From: Polaribacter reichenbachii
GTDB taxonomy: Bacteria; Bacteroidota; Bacteroidia; Flavobacteriales; Flavobacteriaceae
Length of the DNA stretch: 64,000 bases
Assembly: GCF_001975665.1 (NCBI RefSeq)
Contig: NZ_CP019419.1
Location: forward strand, 186,001-250,000
Direction of reading: 5' to 3'
Made by a program: the position numbers and the translations under genes. The notes under the pieces were generated by a model that had not been told where the DNA came from, ran no database searches, and saw nothing but the letters and a program-made list of their open reading frames with translations. Below are positions 26,248 to 34,386 of this stretch, one piece after another (positions within the stretch are counted from its first letter, which is position 1; every line of letters begins with the position of its first letter).

Positions 26248-26832
26248 TTATGAGATTGCTTGCTTTACTAAAGCCAAACTTTTATCAGAAAAAGGAATAG
26301 TTAAAGCAGCTTTATGCCCTTTATCTGACATTTTTACCCAAGTCTTTTTTAAGATATCAATTACTTTTTCATCATTATGTTTCACTGCAAATTCATCAAA
26401 ATAATAATCTAAAAAAACCAAACAAATAGTATCTTCTAAAGTTTGAGATTCTTCGTTTTTCTTAATTAATTTCTTTAAGATAATTTTCTTTACTCTTTCT
26501 TGAAACTGCTCGTCAAAACCTACTTGTTGTAAAATTTCTACAGTTAAATCTGCGTGCATTTTTTTAAGCGTTTCACGCCATTTTAAATACCCAACTCTGT
26601 CCATAGGATATTCTTTTCTTTCAATTTTCCACCTGCAAATGTGCTGTGCTCTTGCTGCAATTTGTAATGCTTTAGATGCATTAGGCTCAAATTGAAGTAA
26701 TTTTCTTGTCATTCTTTGCGAGTACAACAACTCTTTAGCATACTCTAACCCATCAACTTCGTATGTATTTGGGTCTTCAGCATTTTTTTTATCTATTAAG
26801 GCAATTGCAGTTTCGAATCTTGTTGGCTTCAT
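26248..26832 (-). CDS. DUF4202 domain protein
   Basis: A 194-residue soluble protein covered by DUF4202. Visible features are the helix-rich start with LIDKKNAEDP, a central AQHICRWKIERKEYPMDRVGYLKWR rich in H, R and W, and TICLVFLDYYFDEF near the C-terminus. The AQHICRW/HAD-like spacing resembles HD-domain metal sites, but I would not call it an HD enzyme. It begins 9 nt after nirD and precedes the kinase gene, so it is within the nitrite reductase transcription unit. I know the family mainly from such neighbourhoods; function unknown. Confidence 0.8.
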   Translation of the reverse strand: MKPTRFETAIALIDKKNAEDPNTYEVDGLEYAKELLYSQRMTRKLLQFEPNASKALQIAARAQHICRWKIERKEYPMDRVGYLKWRETLKKMHADLTVEILQQVGFDEQFQERVKKIILKKLIKKNEESQTLEDTICLVFLDYYFDEFAVKHNDEKVIDILKKTWVKMSDKGHKAALTIPFSDKSLALVKQAIS

Positions 26833-26841
26833 AAAATAGCT

Positions 26842-27219
26842 TTATTCTGAAAAGCCAATATACACAATTTCACCTTCTATTTTAACAGGATATGTGGCAA
26901 TTTTAAAATCTTCTCCAGTTAAATTAGATCCGTCTTCTAGAGAAAATGTTTTTTTATGCAAAGGACAAGCAACTTTTGGAGTTCCTTTATCATCACCAAT
27001 CATACCTCTACTTAACACCATTTCCATTTTATGAGGACAAACATTTTGACAAGCATACCATTTATTTAATCTTGCAAAATTAAAAACAGCAATTTGTTTG
27101 TTTTTGTATTTTACACAAGCACCACCATCTAAAGGAAAATCTTTTACAGTTGCAGCTTTAAACCAGATTTTTACATCTTCTAGTTTTGTTGATGAGTATT
27201 GTTCTAAAATTTGTTCCAT
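26842..27219 (-). CDS. nirD: Nitrite reductase small subunit NirD, Rieske type
   Basis: A 125-residue Rieske-fold protein. Cluster ligands are present: C61-P-H63 and C85-P-L-H88, with 21 residues between the pairs. The E. coli NirD lacks these ligands, so this is the iron-sulfur variant. It pairs with NirB to reduce nitrite to ammonium with NAD(P)H in the cytoplasm. It sits before DUF4202 and is separated from nirB by a 303-nt repeat-rich gap, an unusually long separation for these two subunits. Confidence 0.92.
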   Translation of the reverse strand: MEQILEQYSSTKLEDVKIWFKAATVKDFPLDGGACVKYKNKQIAVFNFARLNKWYACQNVCPHKMEMVLSRGMIGDDKGTPKVACPLHKKTFSLEDGSNLTGEDFKIATYPVKIEGEIVYIGFSE

Positions 27220-27232
27220 TTTAATATTATTT

Positions 27233-27286
27233 AAGGCCTCCTCTAATCCCTCAAAAAGAGGGGATTATCACTGTAGTGGTGAACCG
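27233..27286. repeat. Hairpin repeat upstream of nirD
   Basis: Contains AATCCCTC (27245-27252) pairing with GAGGGGATT near 27258-27266, then TCACTGTAGTGGTGA, a smaller imperfect hairpin, followed by a T run at 27287-27295. It resembles a commonly dispersed Flavobacteriia intergenic element. It could form part of the nirD leader. Confidence 0.55.
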
Positions 27287-27360
27287 TTTTTTTTTAGTTT
27301 TTATTTTTAAATGATAATTATACTTACTAGAATCTTCAATAACTTTATAAACTTGTGCGA

Positions 27361-27445
27361 GCGTTAGGCATTACAGCATTTGTTTGAGCTCTTTTTTCTT
27401 TTTCAGAAAAAAAGCGAGTGCGTAAAGCCCGTTAAAACGCCCAAA
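27361..27445 (-). repeat. REP-like intergenic element, copy B
   Basis: Begins GCGTTAGGCATT and ends ACGCCCAAAT, with an internal T-rich/A-rich hairpin. Compared with copy A (12075-12166) it runs in the opposite direction and shares the end blocks GTTAGG.ATT, AAAGCCCG and ACGCCCAAAT. It is in the nirB-nirD gap. Confidence 0.7.
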
Positions 27446-27466
27446 TTAATATACTTTTTATTTATA

Positions 27467-27492
27467 CCTACAAGGTTTTAAAACCTTGCAGG
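27467..27492. repeat. 26-bp near-perfect palindrome after nirB
   Basis: CCTACAAGGTTTT followed by AAAACCTTGCAGG, with one mismatched pair. It lies 31 nt beyond the nirB stop. It may reduce read-through or stabilise the nirB message; no long T run follows on the minus strand. Confidence 0.75.
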
Positions 27493-27522
27493 ATTGTTAT
27501 TAATCTGAAGATTGCCACTATT

Positions 27523-30042
27523 TTACACCCATTGTTCTGGCATTTTTTGATCTCTCATTGGTACAAAAACAATGTTATCATCTTCTTCATCAGAATTTAC
27601 AAAGTGATTGAATCGTTTCATAACTTCTGGATCATTAACAGCTTGTGTCCATTCGCATTCAAACTTATTCACTAAAGTTTCCATTTCAGTTTCTAAATCT
27701 TCTGCAATGCCTAATTTATCATCAATAATTACCTCTTTTAAATACTCTAAACCACCTTCTAAACGCTCTTGCCATGCAGCAGTTCTTTGTAAAGGTTTTG
27801 CAGTTCGCATATAAAACATTAAGTATCTGTCTAAGTATTTTACTACAGTTTCGTTATCTATTTGTTCTGCAAATAATTCTGCGTGTCTTGGATTTGCACC
27901 TCCATTTCCTCCTAAATAAAGATTCCAACCCCCTTCTACAGCAATTAAACCAAAGTCTTTTCCACGCGCTTCTGCACATTCTCTAATACAACCAGAAACT
28001 CCACCTTTAATTTTATGTGGGGCACGAATACCTCTATATCTATTTTCTAATTCGATACCAAAACTGACACTTTCTGCCATTCCATATCTACACCAAGTAG
28101 AACCTACACAGGTTTTTACAGTTCGTAAAGATTTACCATAAGCATGACCACTTTCGAAACCGTGAGCAATTAATTCTTTCCAAATTAATGGCAGTTGATT
28201 TAAAGTTGCTCCAAATAAATCGATTCTTACACCACCAGTAACTTTGGTGTATAAATCGTATTTTTTTGCGATTTCTCCTAAGGCAATTAATTTATCTGGG
28301 GTAATTTCTCCACCAGGAACTCTAGGTACCACAGAATAGGTTCCATTTCTTTGAATGTTTGCTAAAAATCGATCATTAGAATCTTGAATTGCATATTCTT
28401 TATTTGCAGTGTCTGCATTAATTGTAGCCATTAAAGATGCTACTAAAGGCTTACATAATTCACAACCATGACCTCCATTTCCGTGATTATCTAATACTTC
28501 ATTAAAAGTTGTATAACCTTTTACTTCAATGATTTTATATAAATCTTGTCTGTTATAATCGAAATGTTCACAAACAGAATCTTTAACTTCTATACCTAAA
28601 GATTTTAAAGTTGCTGTAGTAATATCTTTTACCATTGGTTTACAACCACCACAACCTGTACCTGCTTTTGTACAAGAAACTACATCTGCTAAATCTTTAG
28701 CTTCTCCACTTTCTATTACTCCACAAATCTGACCTTTTGTAACGTTTTCGCAAGAACAAACTTGAGCTTCATCTGGCAAATCCATAACATCACCAAAAGA
28801 AGAACTTCCTTCTGTTACTGGCAAAATTAATTGGGCTGGATCTTCAGGAATTTTCATTCCGTTTAAATAAATTTGATGCAACATATTATAATCAGATGCA
28901 TCACCTACTAATATACCTCCTAGTAATTTTTTACCATCAAGACTAACATTAATTCTCTTATATAAATGTTGTGTTTTATTTTCGAATATGATAGAATGCC
29001 CTTTAGATGCTGGCATAAAAGGCTCACCAAAACTTGCTACATCTACTCCAATTAATTTTAATTTGGTAGACATATCTATACTAGCTGGCATTAAACTTTC
29101 TTCATTACCCAAAATCTGATCTACTGCAACTCCAGCCATATCATAACCAGGAGCTACCAAACCATATATCATTTGATTGTACAAAGCAACTTCTCCAATT
29201 GCATAGATATTTTCATCTGAAGTTTGCATTTTATTGTTTACTACAATTCCTCCACGAACTCCCATTTCTAAACCAGAAGTTTTCCCAAGTTCATCTCTTG
29301 GACGAATTCCAGCAGAAACCACTAGCATATCTACATTAAGAACATCATCTTCACCAAATTCCATTCCTGTAATTCTACCTTCATCTCCTAAAATCTGATT
29401 GGTAGCTTTACTTAAATGAATATTTAAACCAATTGATTCTAATTTTAATTGTAAAACCTGACTACTTCTAGAATCTAATTGTCTTGGCATTAATTTAGGA
29501 GCAAACTCTACAATATGTGGCTCTAAACCCATATCCATTACTGCTTTACCTGCTTCTAAACCTAATAAACCACCACCCAAAACAGCTGCTTTTGCTTCTG
29601 AGTTTTCTGTTCTCAGTTTATCTGCATAAGCTAACATCCCTTCTAAATCTTCAATGGTTCTGTAGACAAAAACTCCTTCTTTTTCCACACCTTTAATTGG
29701 AGGCACAAAAGCAGAAGAACCTGTGGCTAAAACTAAGTAATCGTAAGTAAAAACTCTATTTTTAGCAGTAATAATTGTTTTTGTATTTCTTTGGATGTCA
29801 GAAACTCTTTCATTAACAATTAAATCGATAGCATTTTCTGCATACCATTCAGCAGGTGCCATTTCTAAAGCCTTGGCATCTTGATTTTCAAAAAATTCAC
29901 TTAAATGAACTCTATCATAAGCAGGTCTTGGTTCTTCTCCAAAAACGATAACTCTAAACCCTTTATTATTAGCAGCTGTAACAAATTTTTCACAAAATTT
30001 ATAACCAACCATTCCATTACCTACAACTATAATAGTTTTCAT
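27523..30042 (-). CDS. nirB: Nitrite reductase [NAD(P)H] large subunit
   Basis: An 839-residue enzyme. The start is ATG 30042 (MKTIIVVGNG); the alternative upstream start is a TTG inside the promoter and is rejected. Domains in order: FAD/NAD(P)H oxidoreductase (1-400, VVGNGMVGYKF; VLGGGLLGLEAGKAV), two BFD-like [2Fe-2S] domains (about 425-535; CSCENVTKGQICG, then CELCKPLV), a ferredoxin-like half domain, and the siroheme/[4Fe-4S] domain with C645, C651, C685 and C689 (TCVGSTWCRYG, SGCIRECAEA). It reduces nitrite to ammonium in six electrons in the cytoplasm with NirD. It has its own promoter with the perfect nitrate-region dyad. Confidence 0.96.
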   Translation of the reverse strand: MKTIIVVGNGMVGYKFCEKFVTAANNKGFRVIVFGEEPRPAYDRVHLSEFFENQDAKALEMAPAEWYAENAIDLIVNERVSDIQRNTKTIITAKNRVFTYDYLVLATGSSAFVPPIKGVEKEGVFVYRTIEDLEGMLAYADKLRTENSEAKAAVLGGGLLGLEAGKAVMDMGLEPHIVEFAPKLMPRQLDSRSSQVLQLKLESIGLNIHLSKATNQILGDEGRITGMEFGEDDVLNVDMLVVSAGIRPRDELGKTSGLEMGVRGGIVVNNKMQTSDENIYAIGEVALYNQMIYGLVAPGYDMAGVAVDQILGNEESLMPASIDMSTKLKLIGVDVASFGEPFMPASKGHSIIFENKTQHLYKRINVSLDGKKLLGGILVGDASDYNMLHQIYLNGMKIPEDPAQLILPVTEGSSSFGDVMDLPDEAQVCSCENVTKGQICGVIESGEAKDLADVVSCTKAGTGCGGCKPMVKDITTATLKSLGIEVKDSVCEHFDYNRQDLYKIIEVKGYTTFNEVLDNHGNGGHGCELCKPLVASLMATINADTANKEYAIQDSNDRFLANIQRNGTYSVVPRVPGGEITPDKLIALGEIAKKYDLYTKVTGGVRIDLFGATLNQLPLIWKELIAHGFESGHAYGKSLRTVKTCVGSTWCRYGMAESVSFGIELENRYRGIRAPHKIKGGVSGCIRECAEARGKDFGLIAVEGGWNLYLGGNGGANPRHAELFAEQIDNETVVKYLDRYLMFYMRTAKPLQRTAAWQERLEGGLEYLKEVIIDDKLGIAEDLETEMETLVNKFECEWTQAVNDPEVMKRFNHFVNSDEEDDNIVFVPMRDQKMPEQWV

Positions 30043-30060
30043 AATTACGTATTTTAAAAA

Positions 30061-30068
30061 CAAAACTA
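30061..30068 (-). promoter_or_regulatory. -7 promoter element of nirB
   Basis: Minus strand TAGTTTTG (TAnnTTTG), 18 nt before the nirB ATG. It overlaps the last two bases of the dyad exactly as at nasA. Confidence 0.65.
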
Positions 30069-30082
30069 AGTATTATTACTTA
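30067..30082 (-). promoter_or_regulatory. 16-bp dyad of the nitrate region, nirB site (perfect)
   Basis: Minus strand TAAGTA-ATAA-TACTTA; all 12 arm positions match. It ends 24 nt before the ATG. A second, poorer half-site pair (AAGT..ACTT, five apart) is at 30111-30123. Confidence 0.75.
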
Positions 30083-30240
30083 TTTTTATAATAAAAAAAC
30101 TAGATAATTTAAGTATTTGACTTATTATTATAGATTTCGAAAAAATTTGATAATGAATTTAATTTTATTAAAAAAATTATCATTTAAATTATTAAAACTA
30201 TACTTGAGTATTTTAAAGAAGTAGATAAAAATTACCATAA

Positions 30241-30279
30241 AAAGAAAAAAAACCTTTCAAAGATACACTTTGAAAGGTT
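30241..30279 (-). terminator. Terminator of the tRNA-Leu gene
   Basis: A 12-bp stem, AACCTTTCAAAG (30251-30262) with CTTTGAAAGGTT (30268-30279), 5-nt loop, and TTTTTTCTTT next on the minus strand. Confidence 0.9.
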
Positions 30280-30287
30280 TAAAATTG

Positions 30288-30369
30288 TACAGGCGGAGAG
30301 ACTCGAACTCTCACACCTCGCGGCACTAGATCCTAAGTCTAGCGTGTCTACCAATTCCACCACGCCTGC
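30288..30369 (-). tRNA. tRNA-Leu (anticodon UAG)
   Basis: On the minus strand it folds as a class II tRNA. The acceptor 5' strand GCAGGCG pairs with CGCCTGT (one G-U) and the discriminator base is A. The anticodon arm is CTAGA-CTTAGGA-TCTAG with anticodon TAG, a long variable arm follows, and the T arm contains the GTTCGAGTC sequence. CCA is not encoded. It would read CUN leucine codons. Confidence 0.95.
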
Positions 30370-30391
30370 AACTTTCCCATTTAACGGGATG

Positions 30392-30420
30392 CAAATATAA
30401 ACAATACTTGTAAACTACAA
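30392..30420 (-). promoter_or_regulatory. Promoter of tRNA-Leu
   Basis: Minus strand TTG (30418-30420), 18-nt spacer, TATATTTG (30392-30399), 22 nt before the mature tRNA 5' end. It fits the Bacteroidetes housekeeping promoter well. Confidence 0.75.
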
Positions 30421-30473
30421 AGTTGTTCATTATAATTTTTCTATTTTTGATGATTAAGACTTAAATTTAATAT

Positions 30474-31862
30474 ATGAAAAGCATCCAAAATTATATTGAA
30501 GAGAATAAACAACGGTTTTTAGATGAATTAATTGATTTGTTAAAAATACCATCAATATCAGCAGATTCAGCTTATAAAAAAGATGTTTTATTAACAGCAG
30601 ACTTTGTATTGAATAGTCTTAAAAAAGCTGGTTGTGATAAAGTGGAATTATGTGAAACTCCTGGTTATCCAATAATATATGGAGAAAAAATTATTGATAA
30701 AAAATTACCAACGGTTTTAGTTTATGGTCATTATGATGTACAACCTGCAGATCCAATAGAATTATGGACTTCACCTCCCTTTGAACCTATCATCAAAAAA
30801 ACAGAAATTCATCCAGAAGGAGCAATTTTTGCTAGAGGTGCTTGTGATGATAAAGGACAAATGTATATGCACGTTAAAGCTTTAGAGTATATGACATCCA
30901 CAGGGAATTTACCGTGTAATGTTAAATTTATGATTGAAGGTGAAGAAGAAGTTGGTTCAGAAAGTTTAGCTTGGTTTGTACCTAGAAATAAAGAAAAGTT
31001 GGCAAATGATGTCATTTTAATATCAGATACAGGAATAATTGCCAACAATATTCCGTCAATAACAACAGGTTTACGTGGCTTGAGTTATGTAGAAGTAGAA
31101 GTAACAGGACCAAATAGAGACTTACATTCTGGTTTATATGGTGGTGCTGTAGCAAACCCTATCAATATTTTAACCAAAATGATAGCTTCTTTACACGATA
31201 AAAACAATCATATTACCATTCCTGGATTTTATGATAATGTAGAAGAATTATCAAAAGAAGAAAGAGCAGAAATGGCAAAAGCTCCTTTTTCTTTGGATGC
31301 ATATAAATCAGCATTAAATATTGATGCAGTTTATGGTGAAGAAGGGTATACGACTAACGAACGTAATGCTATAAGACCTACATTAGATGTTAATGGAATT
31401 TGGGGAGGCTATATAGGTGAAGGTGCAAAAACGGTAATTGCTAGTAAAGCTTTTGCAAAGATTTCTATGCGTTTAGTACCAAATCAAGATTGGAGAGAAA
31501 TCACTGATTTATTTGTAAAACATTTTGAAAGTATTGCACCTAAATCTGTAAAAGTTAAGGTAAAACCTCACCATGGAGGCCAAGGTTATGTTACGCCAAT
31601 AGATAATATTGCATATCAAGCCGCAAGTCAAGCCTACGAAACTACTTTTGGAAAAACTCCTATTCCGCAAAGAAGTGGAGGAAGCATACCAATTGTAGCC
31701 TTATTTGAGAAAGAACTAAAGAGTAAGACTATTTTAATGGGCTTTGGTTTAAACTCAGATGCTATTCATTCTCCAAACGAACATTTTGGAGTTTGGAACT
31801 ACTTAAAAGGCATAGAAACTATTCCATATTTTTATACTAATTTTACTAAGCTTTACTTATAA
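30474..31862 (+). CDS. M20-family dipeptidase
   Basis: A 462-residue cytoplasmic metallopeptidase of the M20/M25/M40 group. Zinc-ligand motifs: H86-Y-D88 in VYGHYDVQP, D125 in GACDDKG as the bridging ligand, and E157-E159 in EGEEEVGSE; a later His (NSDAIHSPNEHF) completes the set. A lid/dimer domain sits in the middle (about 195-320). Many Flavobacteriia have such enzymes cleaving dipeptides; the substrate is not clear. A TATTTTTG -7 box is at 30442-30449 with TTG 16 nt upstream. Confidence 0.9.
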   Translation: MKSIQNYIEENKQRFLDELIDLLKIPSISADSAYKKDVLLTADFVLNSLKKAGCDKVELCETPGYPIIYGEKIIDKKLPTVLVYGHYDVQPADPIELWTSPPFEPIIKKTEIHPEGAIFARGACDDKGQMYMHVKALEYMTSTGNLPCNVKFMIEGEEEVGSESLAWFVPRNKEKLANDVILISDTGIIANNIPSITTGLRGLSYVEVEVTGPNRDLHSGLYGGAVANPINILTKMIASLHDKNNHITIPGFYDNVEELSKEERAEMAKAPFSLDAYKSALNIDAVYGEEGYTTNERNAIRPTLDVNGIWGGYIGEGAKTVIASKAFAKISMRLVPNQDWREITDLFVKHFESIAPKSVKVKVKPHHGGQGYVTPIDNIAYQAASQAYETTFGKTPIPQRSGGSIPIVALFEKELKSKTILMGFGLNSDAIHSPNEHFGVWNYLKGIETIPYFYTNFTKLYL

Positions 31863-32012
31863 TTATTATCTTTACCGCAAGTTAACAAGTAATTTTATCA
31901 GTTTAACGATAAAATGAAACAGTTGATAAGATAAAATCCTCCAAAATCATTAATATAATTAAGTTTGACTTTAATTACACAATTAAAAAAAATAATAAAT
32001 AAACAAAATAAG

Positions 32013-33191
32013 ATGAAGAAAATTTACTTTGGGGCAGTATTTACATTATTGTCTTTTTTAACTCAAGCACAAGAAGATTTTGACCATTGGTCTATAGATA
32101 TTGGAGGAGGTTTACATCAAATTGGTTCTACAATAACTCCTGGTTATTCTGCAAATATCTTGGGACAAGGAAGTATGGGTTTTAGATACATGTTTAATGA
32201 AAAATTTGGTTTACGTTTAGATTTAGGATACAATAGCTTTAGTGCAGACGAAAATAGTACTGCTGATTTTAAATCTAACTACTATAGAGCTTCGTTAGAA
32301 GGAGTTGTAAATTTAGGAAACCTTTTAAATTTTAAATCGTTTACTAATCGCTTTAACCTTTTGGCACATGTTGGTGCAGGTGCAGCTTCTTTAAATGTTA
32401 CAGAACCAACTGATAATGGTGGTGATTTAATGTATGTAATGAATGTTGGTTTAACACCTCAGTTTAAATTATCAAATAGATTTTCTATATTTTTAGATTT
32501 TAATTCTCTTATACATTATAATCAAGAAGATAATTTTGATGGTGGTGCAAACACATCTGGAAGAGAATCTAATATTAGTCTAATGAATACTTCTATAGGT
32601 CTTAACATTGCCTTAGGTAGAAATAAACAATCTGCTGATTTTTGGAATGAAGAATTAGATGAAGAAGTAATCGATGGCGAATTAGTTTCATTAAAAAAAC
32701 GTTTAGATTCTGCTGAAAAAGAAATTGCAATCTTAAAAACAAAAGAATCTGGTCCTAATAAAGAACTTATTATGACTGAACTTGACGAAAGATATGTTAA
32801 AAAGAATGAAATTAATAAATACGCAAATGTTGTTAGTGGTTCTAATGTAGATTTCATTAGAAACTTGTTAAACAGCGGTTATATTAATGTATATTTTGAT
32901 ACAAATAAAACTAAAATTCAAGAAGGTTCTTTAAATTCTGTAAATTACTTAAAACAATTTATGATTGATAATCCATACGTAAATGCAGAATTAATTGGTT
33001 ATGCTGATGAAACTGGTACTGTAGAAAGAAACAAAACACTTTCTCAGAATAGAGCAAAAATGGTATTTGATGTTTTAGTTGCTGCTGGAATCAACCCAAC
33101 TAGACTTTCTTATTTTGGTGGTGGAGAAGATACTTCTGTTGCAAAAGATGCAAGACAATTAGCTAGAAAAGTTACTTTTAAAATTAAATAA
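32013..33191 (+). CDS. OmpA-family outer-membrane protein
   Basis: A 392-residue protein. The start is set at ATG 32013, where a good signal peptide begins (MKKIYFGAVFTLLSFLTQAQ); the upstream in-frame TTG at 31965 adds lysine- and asparagine-rich sequence before it. An N-terminal beta-barrel (about 20-210) is followed by a short coiled linker and the OmpA peptidoglycan-binding domain (about 285-392: VYFDTNKTKIQEGSLN, then ELIGYADETGT, NRAKMVFDVLVAAG). It anchors the outer membrane to the cell wall. It is monocistronic, with a bidirectional terminator after it. Confidence 0.88.
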   Translation: MKKIYFGAVFTLLSFLTQAQEDFDHWSIDIGGGLHQIGSTITPGYSANILGQGSMGFRYMFNEKFGLRLDLGYNSFSADENSTADFKSNYYRASLEGVVNLGNLLNFKSFTNRFNLLAHVGAGAASLNVTEPTDNGGDLMYVMNVGLTPQFKLSNRFSIFLDFNSLIHYNQEDNFDGGANTSGRESNISLMNTSIGLNIALGRNKQSADFWNEELDEEVIDGELVSLKKRLDSAEKEIAILKTKESGPNKELIMTELDERYVKKNEINKYANVVSGSNVDFIRNLLNSGYINVYFDTNKTKIQEGSLNSVNYLKQFMIDNPYVNAELIGYADETGTVERNKTLSQNRAKMVFDVLVAAGINPTRLSYFGGGEDTSVAKDARQLARKVTFKIK

Positions 33192-33212
33192 ATTTTAAAC
33201 TTTAACATACTA

Positions 33213-33248
33213 AAAAAGCATCAACATTAATTTGTTGATGCTTTTTTA
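33213..33248 (+). terminator. Bidirectional terminator between ompA-like and PPIase genes
   Basis: A stem of about 14 bp, AAAAAAGCATCAAC (33213-33226) with GTTGATGCTTTTTT (33235-33248), an 8-nt loop, and both A and T tracts. It separates the two convergent genes. Confidence 0.92.
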
Positions 33249-33276
33249 CTTTAAGAAATATACTATTAACTTAAAT

Positions 33277-33909
33277 TTACTTCTTTAAAATATAAGCCTT
33301 GGTTATATAGTCTACTTTAGGAAATTTTTTCCTTAAAAACTCATTACCAAATCTGGATATAGAATCTTGTTTACGCCCTAATTTATCTCCATAACCATCA
33401 TAAAATTTTAATATATTTTCTTGCCCAGAAATAACTTTTGCAACAACAGGAAAACCAGTTACTCCAGAAAAGTCCAATTTATCTAATCTATGATTTTCTT
33501 TTAGATTAATAAATATCTGATTAGACCTAGAATTAACACCTCCTCTTGCAAAAGAAATTGTCATAGAATCATTTTTCTGAATTACAGGCTCGTCTTTAAC
33601 ACCTTTTGTTTTCCAAGAATTATTGATTAAACTATCATTATGAATACCAAATTGAGCAACAAAATTGGGTACTACTCTAAAAATAGCAACATCAACATAA
33701 TAATCATTTTTAATTAGTTGGTATAATCTATCCACACCATTTGGAGACCATTCTCTTTTTGCTTCAATCTCAAAGTTACCTTTTGTAGTTTCAAATCTCG
33801 CTTTAAAACTAGCAGGAGCCTCTTTTTTTAACCATTTTTCATTAAACTTTTTTGATCCACAAGAGGACATTAAAATTATAGATACTAAAAGTAAAATTCG
33901 TTTCATCAT
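33277..33909 (-). CDS. Peptidyl-prolyl cis-trans isomerase, cyclophilin type, lipoprotein
   Basis: A 210-residue protein. The lipoprotein signal ends with lipobox MSSC and the mature protein starts at Cys16 or so. A cyclophilin domain follows: FRVVPNFVAQFGIHND, SFARGGVNSRSNQIFINL, GFPVVAKVISG. It catalyses proline isomerisation and probably helps fold exported proteins in the periplasm. Some catalytic positions are changed: the usual FHR is FRV and the Gln-Gly-Gly stretch is not clear, so activity may be low. It is divergent from blaI. Confidence 0.85.
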   Translation of the reverse strand: MMKRILLLVSIILMSSCGSKKFNEKWLKKEAPASFKARFETTKGNFEIEAKREWSPNGVDRLYQLIKNDYYVDVAIFRVVPNFVAQFGIHNDSLINNSWKTKGVKDEPVIQKNDSMTISFARGGVNSRSNQIFINLKENHRLDKLDFSGVTGFPVVAKVISGQENILKFYDGYGDKLGRKQDSISRFGNEFLRKKFPKVDYITKAYILKK

Positions 33910-33956
33910 ATTATTTTTTATAAATCAAAGGTATAAAAAGTAAAAACTATTTTAAC

Positions 33957-33970
33957 TCTACATTTGTAGA
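33957..33970. promoter_or_regulatory. BlaI-type operator dyad 1
   Basis: TCTACA-TT-TGTAGA, both arms perfect. It lies between the divergent PPIase and blaI genes and matches the known BlaI/MecI operator pattern TACA..TGTA. Confidence 0.8.
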
Positions 33971-33984
33971 ATTAAAATTTTTAT

Positions 33985-33998
33985 TCTATGTTTGTAGA
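33985..33998. promoter_or_regulatory. BlaI-type operator dyad 2
   Basis: TCTATG-TT-TGTAGA, five of six positions matching between arms, starting exactly 28 bp after dyad 1 and 16 bp before the blaI start. A paired operator is typical of BlaI autoregulation. Confidence 0.75.
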
Positions 33999-34014
33999 GT
34001 AAAAATATCAGAAA

Positions 34015-34386
34015 ATGCAATTATCAAAAACAGAAGAACAATTAATGCAGTATTTATGGAAACGTAAAAAAGCATTTTTAAAAGAACTTTTAGAAGATTT
34101 TCCTGAACCAAAACCTGCAACAACTACAGTTGCTACATTGCTAAAAAGAATTTCTGATAAAGGTTTTATAGATTATAAACTGTTTGGTAAATCTAGAGAA
34201 TATTACCCAATCATAAAAAAGACAGATTATTTTTCGAAACATGTAAATGGTCTTATTAAAAATTTCTTTAATGATTCTGCTAGTCAGTTTGCATCGTTTT
34301 TTACAAAAGAAACAAATTTAACTACTAAGGAATTAGAAGATTTAAAAAAAGTAATAGATTCTCAAATTAAAAAACAACAAAAATGA
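34015..34386 (+). CDS. blaI: BlaI/MecI/CopY-family repressor
   Basis: A 123-residue winged-helix protein: LSKTEEQLMQYLWKRKKAF at the N-terminus, the helix ATTTVATLLKRISDKGFI in the DNA-binding region, and a C-terminal dimerisation helix. The family represses its own operon and releases DNA after cleavage. Two matching dyads are just upstream. It overlaps the M56 gene by 4 nt (ATGA). No beta-lactamase gene is next to it, so the regulated function here may be something else, as for many Bacteroidetes BlaI/M56 pairs. Confidence 0.9.
   Translation: MQLSKTEEQLMQYLWKRKKAFLKELLEDFPEPKPATTTVATLLKRISDKGFIDYKLFGKSREYYPIIKKTDYFSKHVNGLIKNFFNDSASQFASFFTKETNLTTKELEDLKKVIDSQIKKQQK

Noticed and set aside
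30043..30063. TTG start 7 codons upstream of nirB
   Set aside because: It overlaps the -7 box TAGTTTTG, so it would not be in the message.
30111..30123. A second dyad-like pair upstream of nirB (AAGT-N5-ACTT)
   Set aside because: The spacing is one base shorter than in the four good sites.
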